From positions 1 through 27,422 of the forward strand of contig SDZP01000004.1 in the NCBI GenBank assembly GCA_004144935.1: a stretch of 27,422 nt of DNA, read 5' to 3'. The position numbers and the translations under genes are program-made. Below the pieces are notes generated by a model that was given only the letters and a program-made list of their open reading frames with translations, searched no databases and was not told the DNA's origin. Numbering within the stretch: position 1 is the first letter of the stretch; the number at the start of each line of letters is the position of its first letter. The stretch is from Caulobacteraceae bacterium. GTDB taxonomy: Bacteria > Pseudomonadota > Alphaproteobacteria > Caulobacterales > Caulobacteraceae. Below are positions 6,647-15,088 of the stretch, piece by piece.

Positions 6647-7444
6647 TTGATCGACCTTCACTGCCACATGGTTCCCGGCATCGACGACGGCGCGCCCGAT
6701 CTCGAGACGGCGCTGGCCATGGCCCGCTGCGCCGTCGAGGACGGCATCGAGATCGTCGCCTGCACGCCACACATCTTTCCCGGGCTGTACGAGAACAGCG
6801 GCCCACAGATCCGCCAGGCGGTGGCCGCCCTGCAGGAGCAGCTCGACCGCGAGGAAATTCCCCTCAAGCTGACCACCGGGGCCGACGTCCAGCTGTGCGT
6901 CGACCTGGTCAGCGGCCTGCGCAACGGCCGAATCCTGAGCCTTGGCGACACGCGCTATTTCCTGTTCGAGCCGCCGCATCACACCGCCCCGCCGCGCATC
7001 GAGGACACGGTGTTCGCGGCCATGGCCGCCGGCTACCACCCCATCATCACCCACCCCGAACGGCTGCACTGGATCGAGAGTCACTACGAGACCATGGTCC
7101 GCATCGCCAAGGCCGGCGCCTGGATGCAGCTCACCTCGGGATCGTTGACCGGCCGCTTCGGCAAGCGGCCGCTGTACTGGTCCGAGCGCATGCTGGACGA
7201 GGGCCTGGTTCACATCCTGGCCACCGACGCCCACAACATGCGCAACCGCCGCCCGCTGCTGTCGCCGGCCCGAGACGCCGTCGCCCAGCGGCTGGGCGAG
7301 CAGGCCGCCATCGACATGGTCGTCACCCGCCCGCGCGCCGTGCTCGACAACCGGCCGCCCTCGATGCTGCCTGACGCCGTCGGCGCGCCGAAGGCCCCCC
7401 CAACGGGGCTGGGGTTCCTGCGGCGTTTGTTTAAAGCAGCCTGA
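6647..7444 (+). CDS. PHP-family tyrosine-protein phosphatase (CpsB/CapC/YwqE type)
   Basis: Manganese-dependent phosphotyrosine phosphatase of the PHP superfamily (265 aa, cytosolic), expected to dephosphorylate the tyrosine tail of the Wzc-like kinase two genes downstream. Metal-binding motifs: H5 and H7 in DLHCHMVPGIDDG, the CTPH motif near residue 43, the ITHPER histidine mid-protein, and ATDAHN near the C-terminus. Length and order match CpsB of streptococci and YwqE of Bacillus; Gram-negative EPS loci more often use a low-molecular-weight Wzb phosphatase, so the PHP type is informative. The start is TTG at 6647, supported by GGAG at 6635-6638 and by the conserved family N-terminus; the next ATG would delete the first metal ligands. 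It leads a four-gene plus-strand block (phosphatase, OPX, PCP/kinase, TPR protein). A Lys/Pro-rich tail of about 30 residues looks non-catalytic. Confidence 0.9.
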   Translation: MIDLHCHMVPGIDDGAPDLETALAMARCAVEDGIEIVACTPHIFPGLYENSGPQIRQAVAALQEQLDREEIPLKLTTGADVQLCVDLVSGLRNGRILSLGDTRYFLFEPPHHTAPPRIEDTVFAAMAAGYHPIITHPERLHWIESHYETMVRIAKAGAWMQLTSGSLTGRFGKRPLYWSERMLDEGLVHILATDAHNMRNRRPLLSPARDAVAQRLGEQAAIDMVVTRPRAVLDNRPPSMLPDAVGAPKAPPTGLGFLRRLFKAA

Positions 7445-7486
7445 CGAGGCTATGATGCGTCCGAGTTACGCAGTGGGGAACTATCC

Positions 7487-8185
7487 ATGATCCGTGCCCT
7501 GGTTTTTGCGCTGGCGACCAGCCTGCTGCTTGTCGCCTGCTCGAGCGGTGGGTCCGGCAAGATGGCCGATGGCGCGATCTACGGCACGGCCATGCCGCCG
7601 CCCGATCCGACCCGCGCCGTCGTCGGCGCCGAGGAATACCGTGTCGGTCCGATGGATATTCTCGACATCAGCGTCTACCAGGCCCCCGACCTGACCCGGG
7701 TGGTCCAGGTCGACGCCTCCGGCCAGATCGGCATGCCGCTGATCGGTTCGGTGCCGGTGGCCGGCAGGACGGTGACCGAGATCCGCACCCAGATCGTCGA
7801 CCTGCTGAAGAACCGCTACCTGAAATCGCCGGAAGTCACCGTGGCGGTGAAGGAGTTCGCCAGCCAGAAGGTCACCGTCGACGGCGCGGTCGGCCAGCCG
7901 GGCGTCTATCCGCTGGTCGGCAAGACCACCCTGGTGCAGTCGATCGCCATGGCCCGCGGCGTCAATCGCGAGGCCAACCAGAAGAAGATCGCCATCTTCC
8001 GGGTGGTCAACAGTCAACGGATGGTGGCGGTCTTCGATCTCGACCAGATCCGCACCGGCAAGATGGACGACCCGCAGATCTACGCCAACGACGTGGTCTT
8101 CGTGGACCGTTCGGGCGGCAAGACCCTGTGGCGCGACGTGATCTCGGCGGTGCCGCTGATCGGCATGTTCGTCCCGATCCTCTGA
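7487..8185 (+). CDS. Polysaccharide export lipoprotein, Wza-like OPX
   Basis: Outer-membrane polysaccharide export (OPX) protein of 232 aa. A lipoprotein signal (MIRALVFALATSLLLVAC) has its lipobox at LVAC, with C18 as the lipidated residue. The Poly_export domain follows (EYRVGPMDILDISVYQAPDLTR onward to VTVAVKEF), then an SLBB-type domain (VTVDGAVGQPGVYPL to the DVVFVDRS strand). The protein is shorter than E. coli Wza (about 380 aa), has only one SLBB-like unit and ends in a short hydrophobic stretch rather than a clear amphipathic barrel helix. That matches the short OPX class of alphaproteobacteria such as the holdfast protein HfsD, which may need another outer-membrane partner. ATG 7487 follows GGGGA with good spacing. 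It lies 42 bp after the phosphatase and 79 bp before the co-polymerase. Confidence 0.93.
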   Translation: MIRALVFALATSLLLVACSSGGSGKMADGAIYGTAMPPPDPTRAVVGAEEYRVGPMDILDISVYQAPDLTRVVQVDASGQIGMPLIGSVPVAGRTVTEIRTQIVDLLKNRYLKSPEVTVAVKEFASQKVTVDGAVGQPGVYPLVGKTTLVQSIAMARGVNREANQKKIAIFRVVNSQRMVAVFDLDQIRTGKMDDPQIYANDVVFVDRSGGKTLWRDVISAVPLIGMFVPIL

Positions 8186-8264
8186 TCGTCGGCCGGACAG
8201 AGTACAGTTTGAACGGAATAGACGCCGCACCCCGGCTGGGGTCGGCGAAGGGGCTTGAGGACGA

Positions 8265-10616
8265 ATGAACCGCCGCGACAACGACGAGACCTGGGATGGC
8301 GAGCCGGAAGGCCGGTCCTATCTGACCACGGCCATGCCCCGGCCGCTGGTGGTGCGCGGCGGACGGGGGCTGGCTCCCACCAGCGCCCGTTTTGACGAGC
8401 AGCAGGGCCTCGCGCCCGAGATCAACTTCCTCGCCTACTGGCATGTGCTGGTGAAGCACAGGCTGGTGATCTTCGGCGCCATTGGCGTGGCGCTGATCCT
8501 GGGTCTGATCGTTACCCTGATGACCACGCCGATCTACCGCGCGACGACGATGATCCAGATCGATCGCGAAGTGGCCAACATCACCAACATCGAGCAGGTC
8601 ACGCCGGACGACAGCCGCAATCTGGAATTCTACCAGACCATGTACGGCCAGCTGAAGAGCCGCACCCTGGCTCTTCGGGTCGTCCAGAAGGAAAACCTCG
8701 CCAACGATCCCGCCTTCATGAACCAGTCCAAGCCCTCCGGGATCAAGGACTCGATCAACAAGCTGCTGGGCCGCAACAAGAGCCAGGCCGCCACCCTCAC
8801 CGCGCCGCTGGCGGCGCGGGAGCGCCAGGCGACCGGGCTGCTGATGGCCGGCATCACCATCGACCCGGTGCGCAACTCGCGGCTGGTCAAGATCGCCTAC
8901 GAAAGCCCCAACCCGGCCATCGCCTCGCGGGTCGCCAACCAGTTCGCCCAGCAGTACGTCCGCTTCAACATGGACCGCCGGTTCGAAGCCTCCAACGACG
9001 CCCGCGACTTCCTCCAGGACAAGCTGGCGGAAGCCAAGGTCAAGCTCGAGGAATCCGAAAAGAGCCTGGTCGGCTACGCCCAGAGCGAAGGCATCATCAA
9101 TGTCACGGCGCAGGTCTCGGGCGGCACGCCCGGCGGCGGCGGGGCCGAACAGACGGCCAGCACCTCCCTGACGGCCACGGACCTGGTGGCCATGAACACC
9201 GCGCTGGGCATGGCCAAGAGCGCTCGCATCAACGCCGAGCAGAAGTGGCGCCAGGCCCAGTCGGGCGCGCTCATGAGCCTGCCGGAAGTGATCGGCAGCC
9301 CGACCATCCAGACCCTGCGCCAGCAGCAGGCGGTGCTGAAGGCCCAGGCCGCCCAGATGGCCACCCAGTACGGCGAGGAATGGCCGGCCCTGGTCGCCGT
9401 CCGCGGCCAGATCGCCGACATCGATCGCTCGATCGCCGCTGAGGCCGCCAACGTCCGCGCCTCGATCCAGCAGCAGTACCAGATCGCCCGCAACCAGGAG
9501 GGCTCGCTGCAGGGTCAGGTCAACGGCCTGAAGTCCGGCGTGATGGACCTGCGCAACCGCTCGATCCAGTACAACATCCTGCAGCGCGAGGTGGACACCA
9601 ACCGCACACTCTATGACGGCCTGCTGCAGCGCTACAAGGAGATCGGCGTCGCCGGCGGCGTCGGCTCCAACAACGTCTCGATCGTCGATCAGGCCCAGAC
9701 GCCGCGCGCGCCCTACAAGCCCAACATGCTGATCAACCTGCTGATCGCCACCGGCGTCGGCCTGCTGCTCGGCCTCGGCGCCGCCTTCGGCCTGGAAAGC
9801 CTCGACGAGACCATCAAGGTGCCCGAGGACATCGAGGGCAAGCTCGGCATGCCGCTGCTGGGCGCCATCCCGATGCTGGAGAAGGGCGTCACTCCGGAAG
9901 AGGCCATGGCCGATCCGCGCAGCGCCTTCTCCGAGGCCTACTACTCGGTCCGCACGGCGCTGCAGTTCTCGACAAACGAGGGCGTGCCCCGAAACATCCT
10001 GGTCACCTCGGCCAGACCCTCGGAAGGCAAGTCGACCACCTCGGTGGCCCTGGCCAAGAACTTCGCCAAGCTGGGCATGAACGTGCTGCTGGTCGACAGC
10101 GACCTGCGCAACCCGTCCCTGCACCGCACCCTGCGCGCCGACTCCAGCGCCGGCCTGTCCAACTACCTGACCGGCTCAGCGACGCTGATCGAACTGGCCC
10201 AGGCCACCGACCAGCCGAACCTGGCCTTCATCCCCTGTGGCCCGCTGCCGCCCAACCCGGCCGAGCTGCTGGCCGGGGCGCGTATCCGCGCCTTGGTCGC
10301 CGAGGCGCAACAGCACTTCGACCTGCTGGTCATCGACGGTCCGCCGGTGATGGGTCTGGCCGACGCCCCGCTGCTGGCCAGCTCCGTGGCCGGCACCATC
10401 CTGGTCATCGAGGCCGGCACCACCCGCCAGGGGCTGGCCAAGGCGGCCCTGCGCCGCCTCGACCTCGGCCACGCCCGCATCCTCGGCGCCCTGCTGTCGA
10501 AGTTCAGCCTCAAGGCGGCCGGCTACGGTTATGGCTACGGCTATGGCTACGGCTACGCCTACAACTACGAATACGGCAGCAACGACACCAAGAAGCTGGG
10601 CGGCAAGAAGGCCTGA
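8265..10616 (+). CDS. Polysaccharide co-polymerase with fused BY-kinase domain (Wzc-like)
   Basis: Inner-membrane chain-length regulator and autophosphorylating tyrosine kinase, 783 aa. Order: cytosolic N-tail (1-66, longer than usual), TM1 about 67-89, Wzz domain, long periplasmic coiled-coil region (about 220-450), GNVR-type segment with QREVDTNRTLYDGLLQRYKEIG, TM2 about 488-511, then the BY-kinase. Kinase motifs: Walker A SARPSEGKSTTS with K589, Walker A' VLLVDSDLRNP with D611 and D613, and Walker B LLVIDGPP with D691. The C-terminus has nine tyrosines (754-770, every second residue), mostly in Gly-Tyr units, the expected phosphorylation cluster. It should pair with the OPX lipoprotein for export and with the PHP phosphatase for cycling. 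GAGGA just before ATG 8265 is the ribosome-binding site. The stop is 3 bp before the next start. Confidence 0.95.
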   Translation: MNRRDNDETWDGEPEGRSYLTTAMPRPLVVRGGRGLAPTSARFDEQQGLAPEINFLAYWHVLVKHRLVIFGAIGVALILGLIVTLMTTPIYRATTMIQIDREVANITNIEQVTPDDSRNLEFYQTMYGQLKSRTLALRVVQKENLANDPAFMNQSKPSGIKDSINKLLGRNKSQAATLTAPLAARERQATGLLMAGITIDPVRNSRLVKIAYESPNPAIASRVANQFAQQYVRFNMDRRFEASNDARDFLQDKLAEAKVKLEESEKSLVGYAQSEGIINVTAQVSGGTPGGGGAEQTASTSLTATDLVAMNTALGMAKSARINAEQKWRQAQSGALMSLPEVIGSPTIQTLRQQQAVLKAQAAQMATQYGEEWPALVAVRGQIADIDRSIAAEAANVRASIQQQYQIARNQEGSLQGQVNGLKSGVMDLRNRSIQYNILQREVDTNRTLYDGLLQRYKEIGVAGGVGSNNVSIVDQAQTPRAPYKPNMLINLLIATGVGLLLGLGAAFGLESLDETIKVPEDIEGKLGMPLLGAIPMLEKGVTPEEAMADPRSAFSEAYYSVRTALQFSTNEGVPRNILVTSARPSEGKSTTSVALAKNFAKLGMNVLLVDSDLRNPSLHRTLRADSSAGLSNYLTGSATLIELAQATDQPNLAFIPCGPLPPNPAELLAGARIRALVAEAQQHFDLLVIDGPPVMGLADAPLLASSVAGTILVIEAGTTRQGLAKAALRRLDLGHARILGALLSKFSLKAAGYGYGYGYGYGYAYNYEYGSNDTKKLGGKKA
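10521..10574 (+). repeat. Tandem hexamer repeat encoding the Gly-Tyr kinase tail
   Basis: Six consecutive units of GG(C/T)TA(C/T) at 10521-10556, followed by three more xxxTAC units (GCC, AAC, GAA), encode nine alternating tyrosines of the Wzc-like kinase. Each unit is six bases, so slippage or recombination would change tyrosine number without a frameshift. Third-base variation (TAC/TAT, GGC/GGT) shows the array is not freshly amplified. Confidence 0.9.
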
Positions 10617-10619
10617 TCC

Positions 10620-11903
10620 ATGCCGACGCCGGACGTGCGCGCCAGCCGGGAACGGCCGATCCTGCGGGTCGTGCCGCCCGCTCCGCCAGAGCCGCCGAAG
10701 CGGGCGGTCCCTTGGCGCAGTGCGGCCCTGGCGACGTTGCTGGTGGTCGGCGGATTTGGCCTCGCCACCCTGATCGTCCAGCGCGCTGCCGCCGACGCCC
10801 TGACCGCCGAGCATCCGGCCCAGGCGCTCGGCTGGCGGCCCTCTGACGCCGAGGCCATGGCCCGGCTGGCAGAGCGCCGGCTCGAACGGCGCGAGACCGC
10901 CGCCGCTGAGCGCCTGGCGCTGGCCGCCCTGAAGCGCGACCCGACCTCGGGATCGGCCTTCCGGACGCTGGCCCTCGCAACCGAGGATCCGGCCCGGCGC
11001 GACCGGCTGATGACCATCGCCGGCGACCGCATGAAGCGCGACATCCCCGCCGTATCCTGGCTGGTCGCAGACCGCCTCAGGAAGGGCCGGCTGGCCGAGG
11101 CCGCCGACCGGGCCGACGGCCTGATGCGGGCCTGGCCGGTGTCGATGCGCGGGACGATGGAAGCCCAGCTTCGCCGCCTGGCGGCCGCCCCCGGCGGGGC
11201 CGAACTTCTCGCCGCCCGGCTCGACGCCGACCCGCCCTGGCGCGCGGCCTTCCTGCTGAACATGGCCCGTAACGGCGACAATCCCGGCGCCGCCATGGCC
11301 GTCTACACCGCCATGGCCAAGGGCAGGAAGCCGCCCAGCGAGATCGAGACCGGCTCCCTGGTCAACCGCCTCGTCAAGGACGGCCAGTACCCCGCCGCAT
11401 TCCTGGTCTGGGCGCAACTGCTGCCGCCCGAAGGCATCGCCAACCTGGCCGACCCCTACGACGGCGGCTTCGAGGGCCTGCCGGGTCCGGCCCCGTTCAA
11501 CTGGCAGTTCTTCGATCGCTCTGGCGTCATCGCCGAGCCGACCCCCAACCCGGACGGCCAGGGCCAGGCCCTCTACCTGCGCTTCACCCAGGCGCCCGCC
11601 GCCAACGTCCTCGCTCGCCAGCTGCTCGCCCTGCCCCCCGGCCGCCACACCCTGACCGGCCGCTGGAAGGCGGACGGCATCTCCGTCGCCCGCCCTCTGG
11701 TCTGGGGTTTCCGCTGCGCCGAGCGCAACGTCGCCATCGTCGACCCGGGAACCTCGCTGTCGGGCACGACGGACTGGACGACCTTCAGCGGCACGGTTGA
11801 CGTGCCGGCGGGCTGTCAGGCGCAGTGGCTGACGCTGTCATCGCCCGGCCGTGCGCGGTCGGACGGCGAGGCCTGGTTCGACGATCTGAAGATCACGCGT
11901 TAG
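10620..11903 (+). CDS. Membrane-anchored TPR-like protein with C-terminal carbohydrate-binding-like domain
   Basis: 427-aa protein of no assigned function. Residues 1-32 are Pro/Arg-rich and cytosolic, a single TM spans about 33-54, and the rest is probably periplasmic. Residues 60-270 are Ala/Leu/Arg-rich helical pairs resembling degenerate TPRs (for example MARLAERRLERRETAAAERLALAALKRDP). From about 280 a beta-rich domain begins: FNWQFFDRSG, ALYLRFTQAP, LPPGRHTLTGRWKADG, and an ending AWFDDLKITR that is typical of CBM_4_9/jelly-roll carbohydrate-binding domains. It starts 3 bp after the kinase gene, so it belongs to the export operon. I infer a scaffold that touches the polymer or assembly machinery. 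The gene overlaps the convergent glycosyltransferase by 11 bp at the 3' ends. Domain calls are by eye. Confidence 0.8.
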   Translation: MPTPDVRASRERPILRVVPPAPPEPPKRAVPWRSAALATLLVVGGFGLATLIVQRAAADALTAEHPAQALGWRPSDAEAMARLAERRLERRETAAAERLALAALKRDPTSGSAFRTLALATEDPARRDRLMTIAGDRMKRDIPAVSWLVADRLRKGRLAEAADRADGLMRAWPVSMRGTMEAQLRRLAAAPGGAELLAARLDADPPWRAAFLLNMARNGDNPGAAMAVYTAMAKGRKPPSEIETGSLVNRLVKDGQYPAAFLVWAQLLPPEGIANLADPYDGGFEGLPGPAPFNWQFFDRSGVIAEPTPNPDGQGQALYLRFTQAPAANVLARQLLALPPGRHTLTGRWKADGISVARPLVWGFRCAERNVAIVDPGTSLSGTTDWTTFSGTVDVPAGCQAQWLTLSSPGRARSDGEAWFDDLKITR

Positions 11904-13101
11904 GCGAGGGCGACTTCGCCGACAGCAGTTCGCGGTAGACGTCCAGGGTCCGGGCCAGGACGATCTGTTCGTCGAACAATCGCAGCGCCTTCTCCCGCGC
12001 CGCCAGACCCAGGCGCCGGCGCAGGTCGGCATCGTCGTCCAGCCGGCCGATGGCAAGGGCCAGGCCCTGGTGTTCGCGCACCGTGACCAGCAGGCCGTCT
12101 TCCTCGTGGATGACCACCTCGCGGCAGCCGGGTACATCGGTGGTGACCAGGGGCAGGGCGCAGCCGGCCGCCTCGATCAGCGTCTTCGGCAGGCCCTCGC
12201 GGTAGCTGGGCAGGACCACGACGTCGACCTCGGCCAGCAGGGCCGGCATGTCGTCGACATGGCCCAGATGTTCGACCAGTCCCTCCTGCGTCCAGCCGGC
12301 CAGGTGCTCGGGACCGCAGGCGGCGGGGTTGCCGGGGTCGGGCTCGCCGGCCAGCAGGAAGCGGATGTTGCGGCCCTCGGCCTTCAGGACCCGCGCCGCC
12401 TCGACGAATTCGGCCAGGCCCTTGTCCCACAGCATTCGGGCGGCCAGCAGCACCTTAAGCGGCTCGCCGTCGGCGCGCACCCGCCGGCTGACCTGGAAGC
12501 GGGTCAGGTCGACGCCGCTGCCGGGAATGGTGTGGACCTTGTGCGCCTGGACCAGGCGGGTGTCGACGAAGGCGGCGCGGTCGTCGGGGTTCTGGACGAT
12601 CAGCCGGGCGCGCGGGCCCCCGAAGGCCAGCCAGGCCAGGGCCCGCACCACGGGGCGCAGGACACGCGCCTTCAGGCTGTCGCTGATGAAGACGAAGCCC
12701 ATGCCGGCCACGGCGCTGACCCGGCCGGTCACCCCGGCCAGCCGCCCGGCGATGCCGGCGTATATCGCGGGTTTCAGCGTGAAGCCGTGGATGATGGCGA
12801 TCCGCTCGGCCTTCATCATCCCGGCGATGTGCAGCAGCAGTTTCGCCTCGGCCAGCGGGTTGAGGCTGCGCCGCTCCATCGGCAGGGGCCGCCAGTCGAA
12901 GCCCATGGCTCGAAGCTTCTCGCCATACTCGCCGGCCGGCGAGATCAGCAGCAGCCGCGCGCCCTCGTCGCGCAAACGCCGGATCAGCGAAAGGCGGAAG
13001 TTGTAGAGGTACCAGTCGGTGTTGCCGAACAGGGCGACGGCGACGCCCTCCAGGGACCGCTCCGCGACCGGTTCCGCCGCCGCCACCACCGCCGCGCTCA
13101 C
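11893..13101 (-). CDS. Glycosyltransferase family 4 (GT-B), EPS assembly
   Basis: Cytosolic or membrane-associated retaining glycosyltransferase, 402 aa, adding a sugar to the lipid-linked repeat unit. The N-terminal acceptor half has NTDWYLYNFRLSLIRRLRDEG and a FTLKPAIYAG-type segment. The C-terminal donor half starts with KVLLAARMLWDKGLAEFVEAA (diphosphate-binding Arg/Lys) and has the E-x7-E motif in REGLPKTLIEA followed by LPLVTTDVPGCREVV. Sugar specificity cannot be read. I start at GTG 13101, which overlaps the asnB stop (GTGA), giving coupling to that gene; a longer frame to 13173 would run inside asnB. It is the last gene of the minus-strand GT, amidotransferase, GT cassette and converges on the TPR protein gene. 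Confidence 0.9.
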   Translation of the reverse strand: MSAAVVAAAEPVAERSLEGVAVALFGNTDWYLYNFRLSLIRRLRDEGARLLLISPAGEYGEKLRAMGFDWRPLPMERRSLNPLAEAKLLLHIAGMMKAERIAIIHGFTLKPAIYAGIAGRLAGVTGRVSAVAGMGFVFISDSLKARVLRPVVRALAWLAFGGPRARLIVQNPDDRAAFVDTRLVQAHKVHTIPGSGVDLTRFQVSRRVRADGEPLKVLLAARMLWDKGLAEFVEAARVLKAEGRNIRFLLAGEPDPGNPAACGPEHLAGWTQEGLVEHLGHVDDMPALLAEVDVVVLPSYREGLPKTLIEAAGCALPLVTTDVPGCREVVIHEEDGLLVTVREHQGLALAIGRLDDDADLRRRLGLAAREKALRLFDEQIVLARTLDVYRELLSAKSPSPNA

Positions 13102-15083
13102 GCCGCCACGCCGGGGGCCGCGACCGCGTCCCGTTGCGCCTGGGCCCAGGCCTGGGCAGTCAGGACGGACCACAGCCGCAGGTCATGGTCGCGCCGGCCG
13201 CTGACATGCTCGTCCCAGGCGGCTCGCACCGGGCCGGGGTTGAACAGCCCCTCCCGGTTCAGGGCCTCGACGCTGATCAGGCTCTCGGCCCAGTCGCGCA
13301 GCTCGGTCCGCATCCAGCGGCCGATCGGCACGGCGAAGCCCTGCTTGGGCCGTTCGATGAGCGCGCGCGGCACATGGCGGTCGAGCACCCGCCGCAGGAT
13401 GTGCTTGCCCTGTCCGCCGACGATCTTCATCTCCATCGGCAGCCGCCAGGCGAAATCCAGCACCTTGCGGTCGAGGAAGGGCGCCCGGGCCTCCAGGCTG
13501 ACGCCCATCGCCGCGCGATCAACCTTGGCCAGCACGTCGTCGGGCAGGTAATTGCGGGTGTCCACCGCCATGGCCCGGCGGGCGAACCCGGCCAGCGCTT
13601 CCGGCGGCTGGCGATCCTCGGGCAGCCGCAGGCCGCGCGCGCCGCTTCTGGCCACCGCCTCCGGATGGGTCCACTGGCTGAGCAGCCCCATATGGTAGTC
13701 GTCGCGGCTGGCCGCCCCCAGCACGCCGGCGAACTTGTGGGCCTTCTCGCCCGCCCGTCCGCCGGTCAGCTCGGCCGGCAACACCGAGCCCATCATGCCG
13801 GTCAGCCGGTTCCAGCCGTCGGGCGACAGGCTGCGAAGGGCGCCGGCGCCGGCGGCCCGCAGCGGCCGGGGCAGGCCGCCGACCCGGTCCCACAGCCGGG
13901 CGCCGTGGAAATAGCGGTTGTAGCCGCCGAAGATCTCGTCGCCGGCGTCGCCGCTCAGCGCCACCGTCACCTCGCGCCTGGCCAGCTGCGAGACCAGATA
14001 GGTCGGAATCTGCGAGGCGTCGGCGAAGGGCTCGTCGTAGAGGCTCGGGAGCTTTGGCACCACGGCCAGGCAGTCGGCGGCGGTGACATAGTGTTCGGTA
14101 TGCTCGGTCCCCAGATGCCGGGCGACGGCCTTGGCGTGCTCGGCCTCGTTGAAGCCCGGCTCGTCGAAGCCGATCGTGTAGGTCTTCACCTTGCCGCCCC
14201 GGGCGACCATCTGGGCGACGATGGCCGACGAATCGACGCCGCCCGACAGCATGGCCCCCAGCGGCACATCGGCGATCATCCGCGTGCCGACCGTCTGGTT
14301 CAGCAGGGCGTCCAGCGCCTCCACCGCCTCCGCCTCGCCGCCGGTCCAGGGCCGCTCCAGCGCCGAGAGGATGGCCTGGTCGGGGTCCCAGTAGCGGACC
14401 GGGACCGGCAACTCGCCGACCGCGTCTTCCGGTCCGAAGCTGACCCGCCCGCCGGGCGGCAGCTTCAGGATGCCGCGCCAGATCGACCAGGGATGCGGCA
14501 CGTAGCCGTAGCGCAGGAAGCTTGACAGCGCCTCGCTGTCCATCGCCGTCGGGAAACCCGCCAGGGTGCGCAGGGCCTTCAGCTCCGAGCCGAAGGCCAG
14601 AGCGCCGCCCACCCAGCCGTAATAGAGCGGCTTCTCACCGAAGCGGTCGCGGATCAGGTGCAGCCGGCGTTCCTGCCGATCCCACAGGGCGATGGCGAAC
14701 TGGCCCTCGATCCGCTCGAGAGCGCCTTCCAGCCCCCAGTGGGCGACAGCCTCGACCAGCACCTCGGTATCGGAGTGGCCGCGCCAGTTGGGCGCCCCGC
14801 CGCTGGCCTCCAGTTCGGCCCGGACGTCCAGATAGTTGAAGATCTCGCCGTTGTAGTTGATCACCCAGCGGCCGCCGGCGCTGACCATCGGCTGCAGTCC
14901 GGCCGGTGACAGGTCGATGATCGCCAGCCGCCTCTGGCCAAAGCCGACGCCCGCATCGGGGTCGGTCCAGACGCCCTGGCTGTCCGGCCCCCGGTGCAGG
15001 ATGGCGTCCAGCATGGCCGTCAGGGCGGGCTCGTTGGCCAGCCCTGGCTCGCGCGCCGCATAGAGACCGGCGATGCCGCACAT
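13098..15083 (-). CDS. asnB: Asparagine synthase-type glutamine amidotransferase (AsnB family)
   Basis: Two-domain enzyme, 661 aa, cytosolic. The N-terminal Ntn glutaminase starts MCGIAGLY with catalytic Cys2, then HRGPDSQG (30-37), RRLAIIDLS (51-59) and INYNGEIFN (75-83). The C-terminal PP-loop ATP pyrophosphatase has LSGGVDSS (D284) and a SGDAGDEIFGGYNRY segment. The reaction is ATP-dependent transfer of glutamine ammonia to an activated carboxylate, aspartate in true AsnB. Sandwiched between two glycosyltransferases in an EPS locus, it more likely amidates a uronic acid, as proposed for WbpS/WbmI-type proteins of O-antigen loci; sequence alone does not separate the two. Start ATG 15083 is fixed by the obligatory Cys2; an SD-like GAAGAGG is present 8 nt upstream. 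It lies 5 bp after the upstream glycosyltransferase stop and overlaps the downstream one by 4 bp. Confidence 0.93.
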   Translation of the reverse strand: MCGIAGLYAAREPGLANEPALTAMLDAILHRGPDSQGVWTDPDAGVGFGQRRLAIIDLSPAGLQPMVSAGGRWVINYNGEIFNYLDVRAELEASGGAPNWRGHSDTEVLVEAVAHWGLEGALERIEGQFAIALWDRQERRLHLIRDRFGEKPLYYGWVGGALAFGSELKALRTLAGFPTAMDSEALSSFLRYGYVPHPWSIWRGILKLPPGGRVSFGPEDAVGELPVPVRYWDPDQAILSALERPWTGGEAEAVEALDALLNQTVGTRMIADVPLGAMLSGGVDSSAIVAQMVARGGKVKTYTIGFDEPGFNEAEHAKAVARHLGTEHTEHYVTAADCLAVVPKLPSLYDEPFADASQIPTYLVSQLARREVTVALSGDAGDEIFGGYNRYFHGARLWDRVGGLPRPLRAAGAGALRSLSPDGWNRLTGMMGSVLPAELTGGRAGEKAHKFAGVLGAASRDDYHMGLLSQWTHPEAVARSGARGLRLPEDRQPPEALAGFARRAMAVDTRNYLPDDVLAKVDRAAMGVSLEARAPFLDRKVLDFAWRLPMEMKIVGGQGKHILRRVLDRHVPRALIERPKQGFAVPIGRWMRTELRDWAESLISVEALNREGLFNPGPVRAAWDEHVSGRRDHDLRLWSVLTAQAWAQAQRDAVAAPGVAA

Positions 15084-15088
15084 GACGC

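Noticed and set aside
8007..10124. A 705-codon antisense open frame over the OPX and Wzc-like genes
   Set aside because: Low-complexity Gly/Asp/Gln/His-rich translation typical of antisense to GC-rich coding DNA; the sense strand has clear Wzz and BY-kinase motifs.
10521..10574. Short tandem repeats that could suggest a CRISPR or satellite
   Set aside because: They are in frame, six bases long and encode the expected tyrosine tail of a BY-kinase; no spacers are present.
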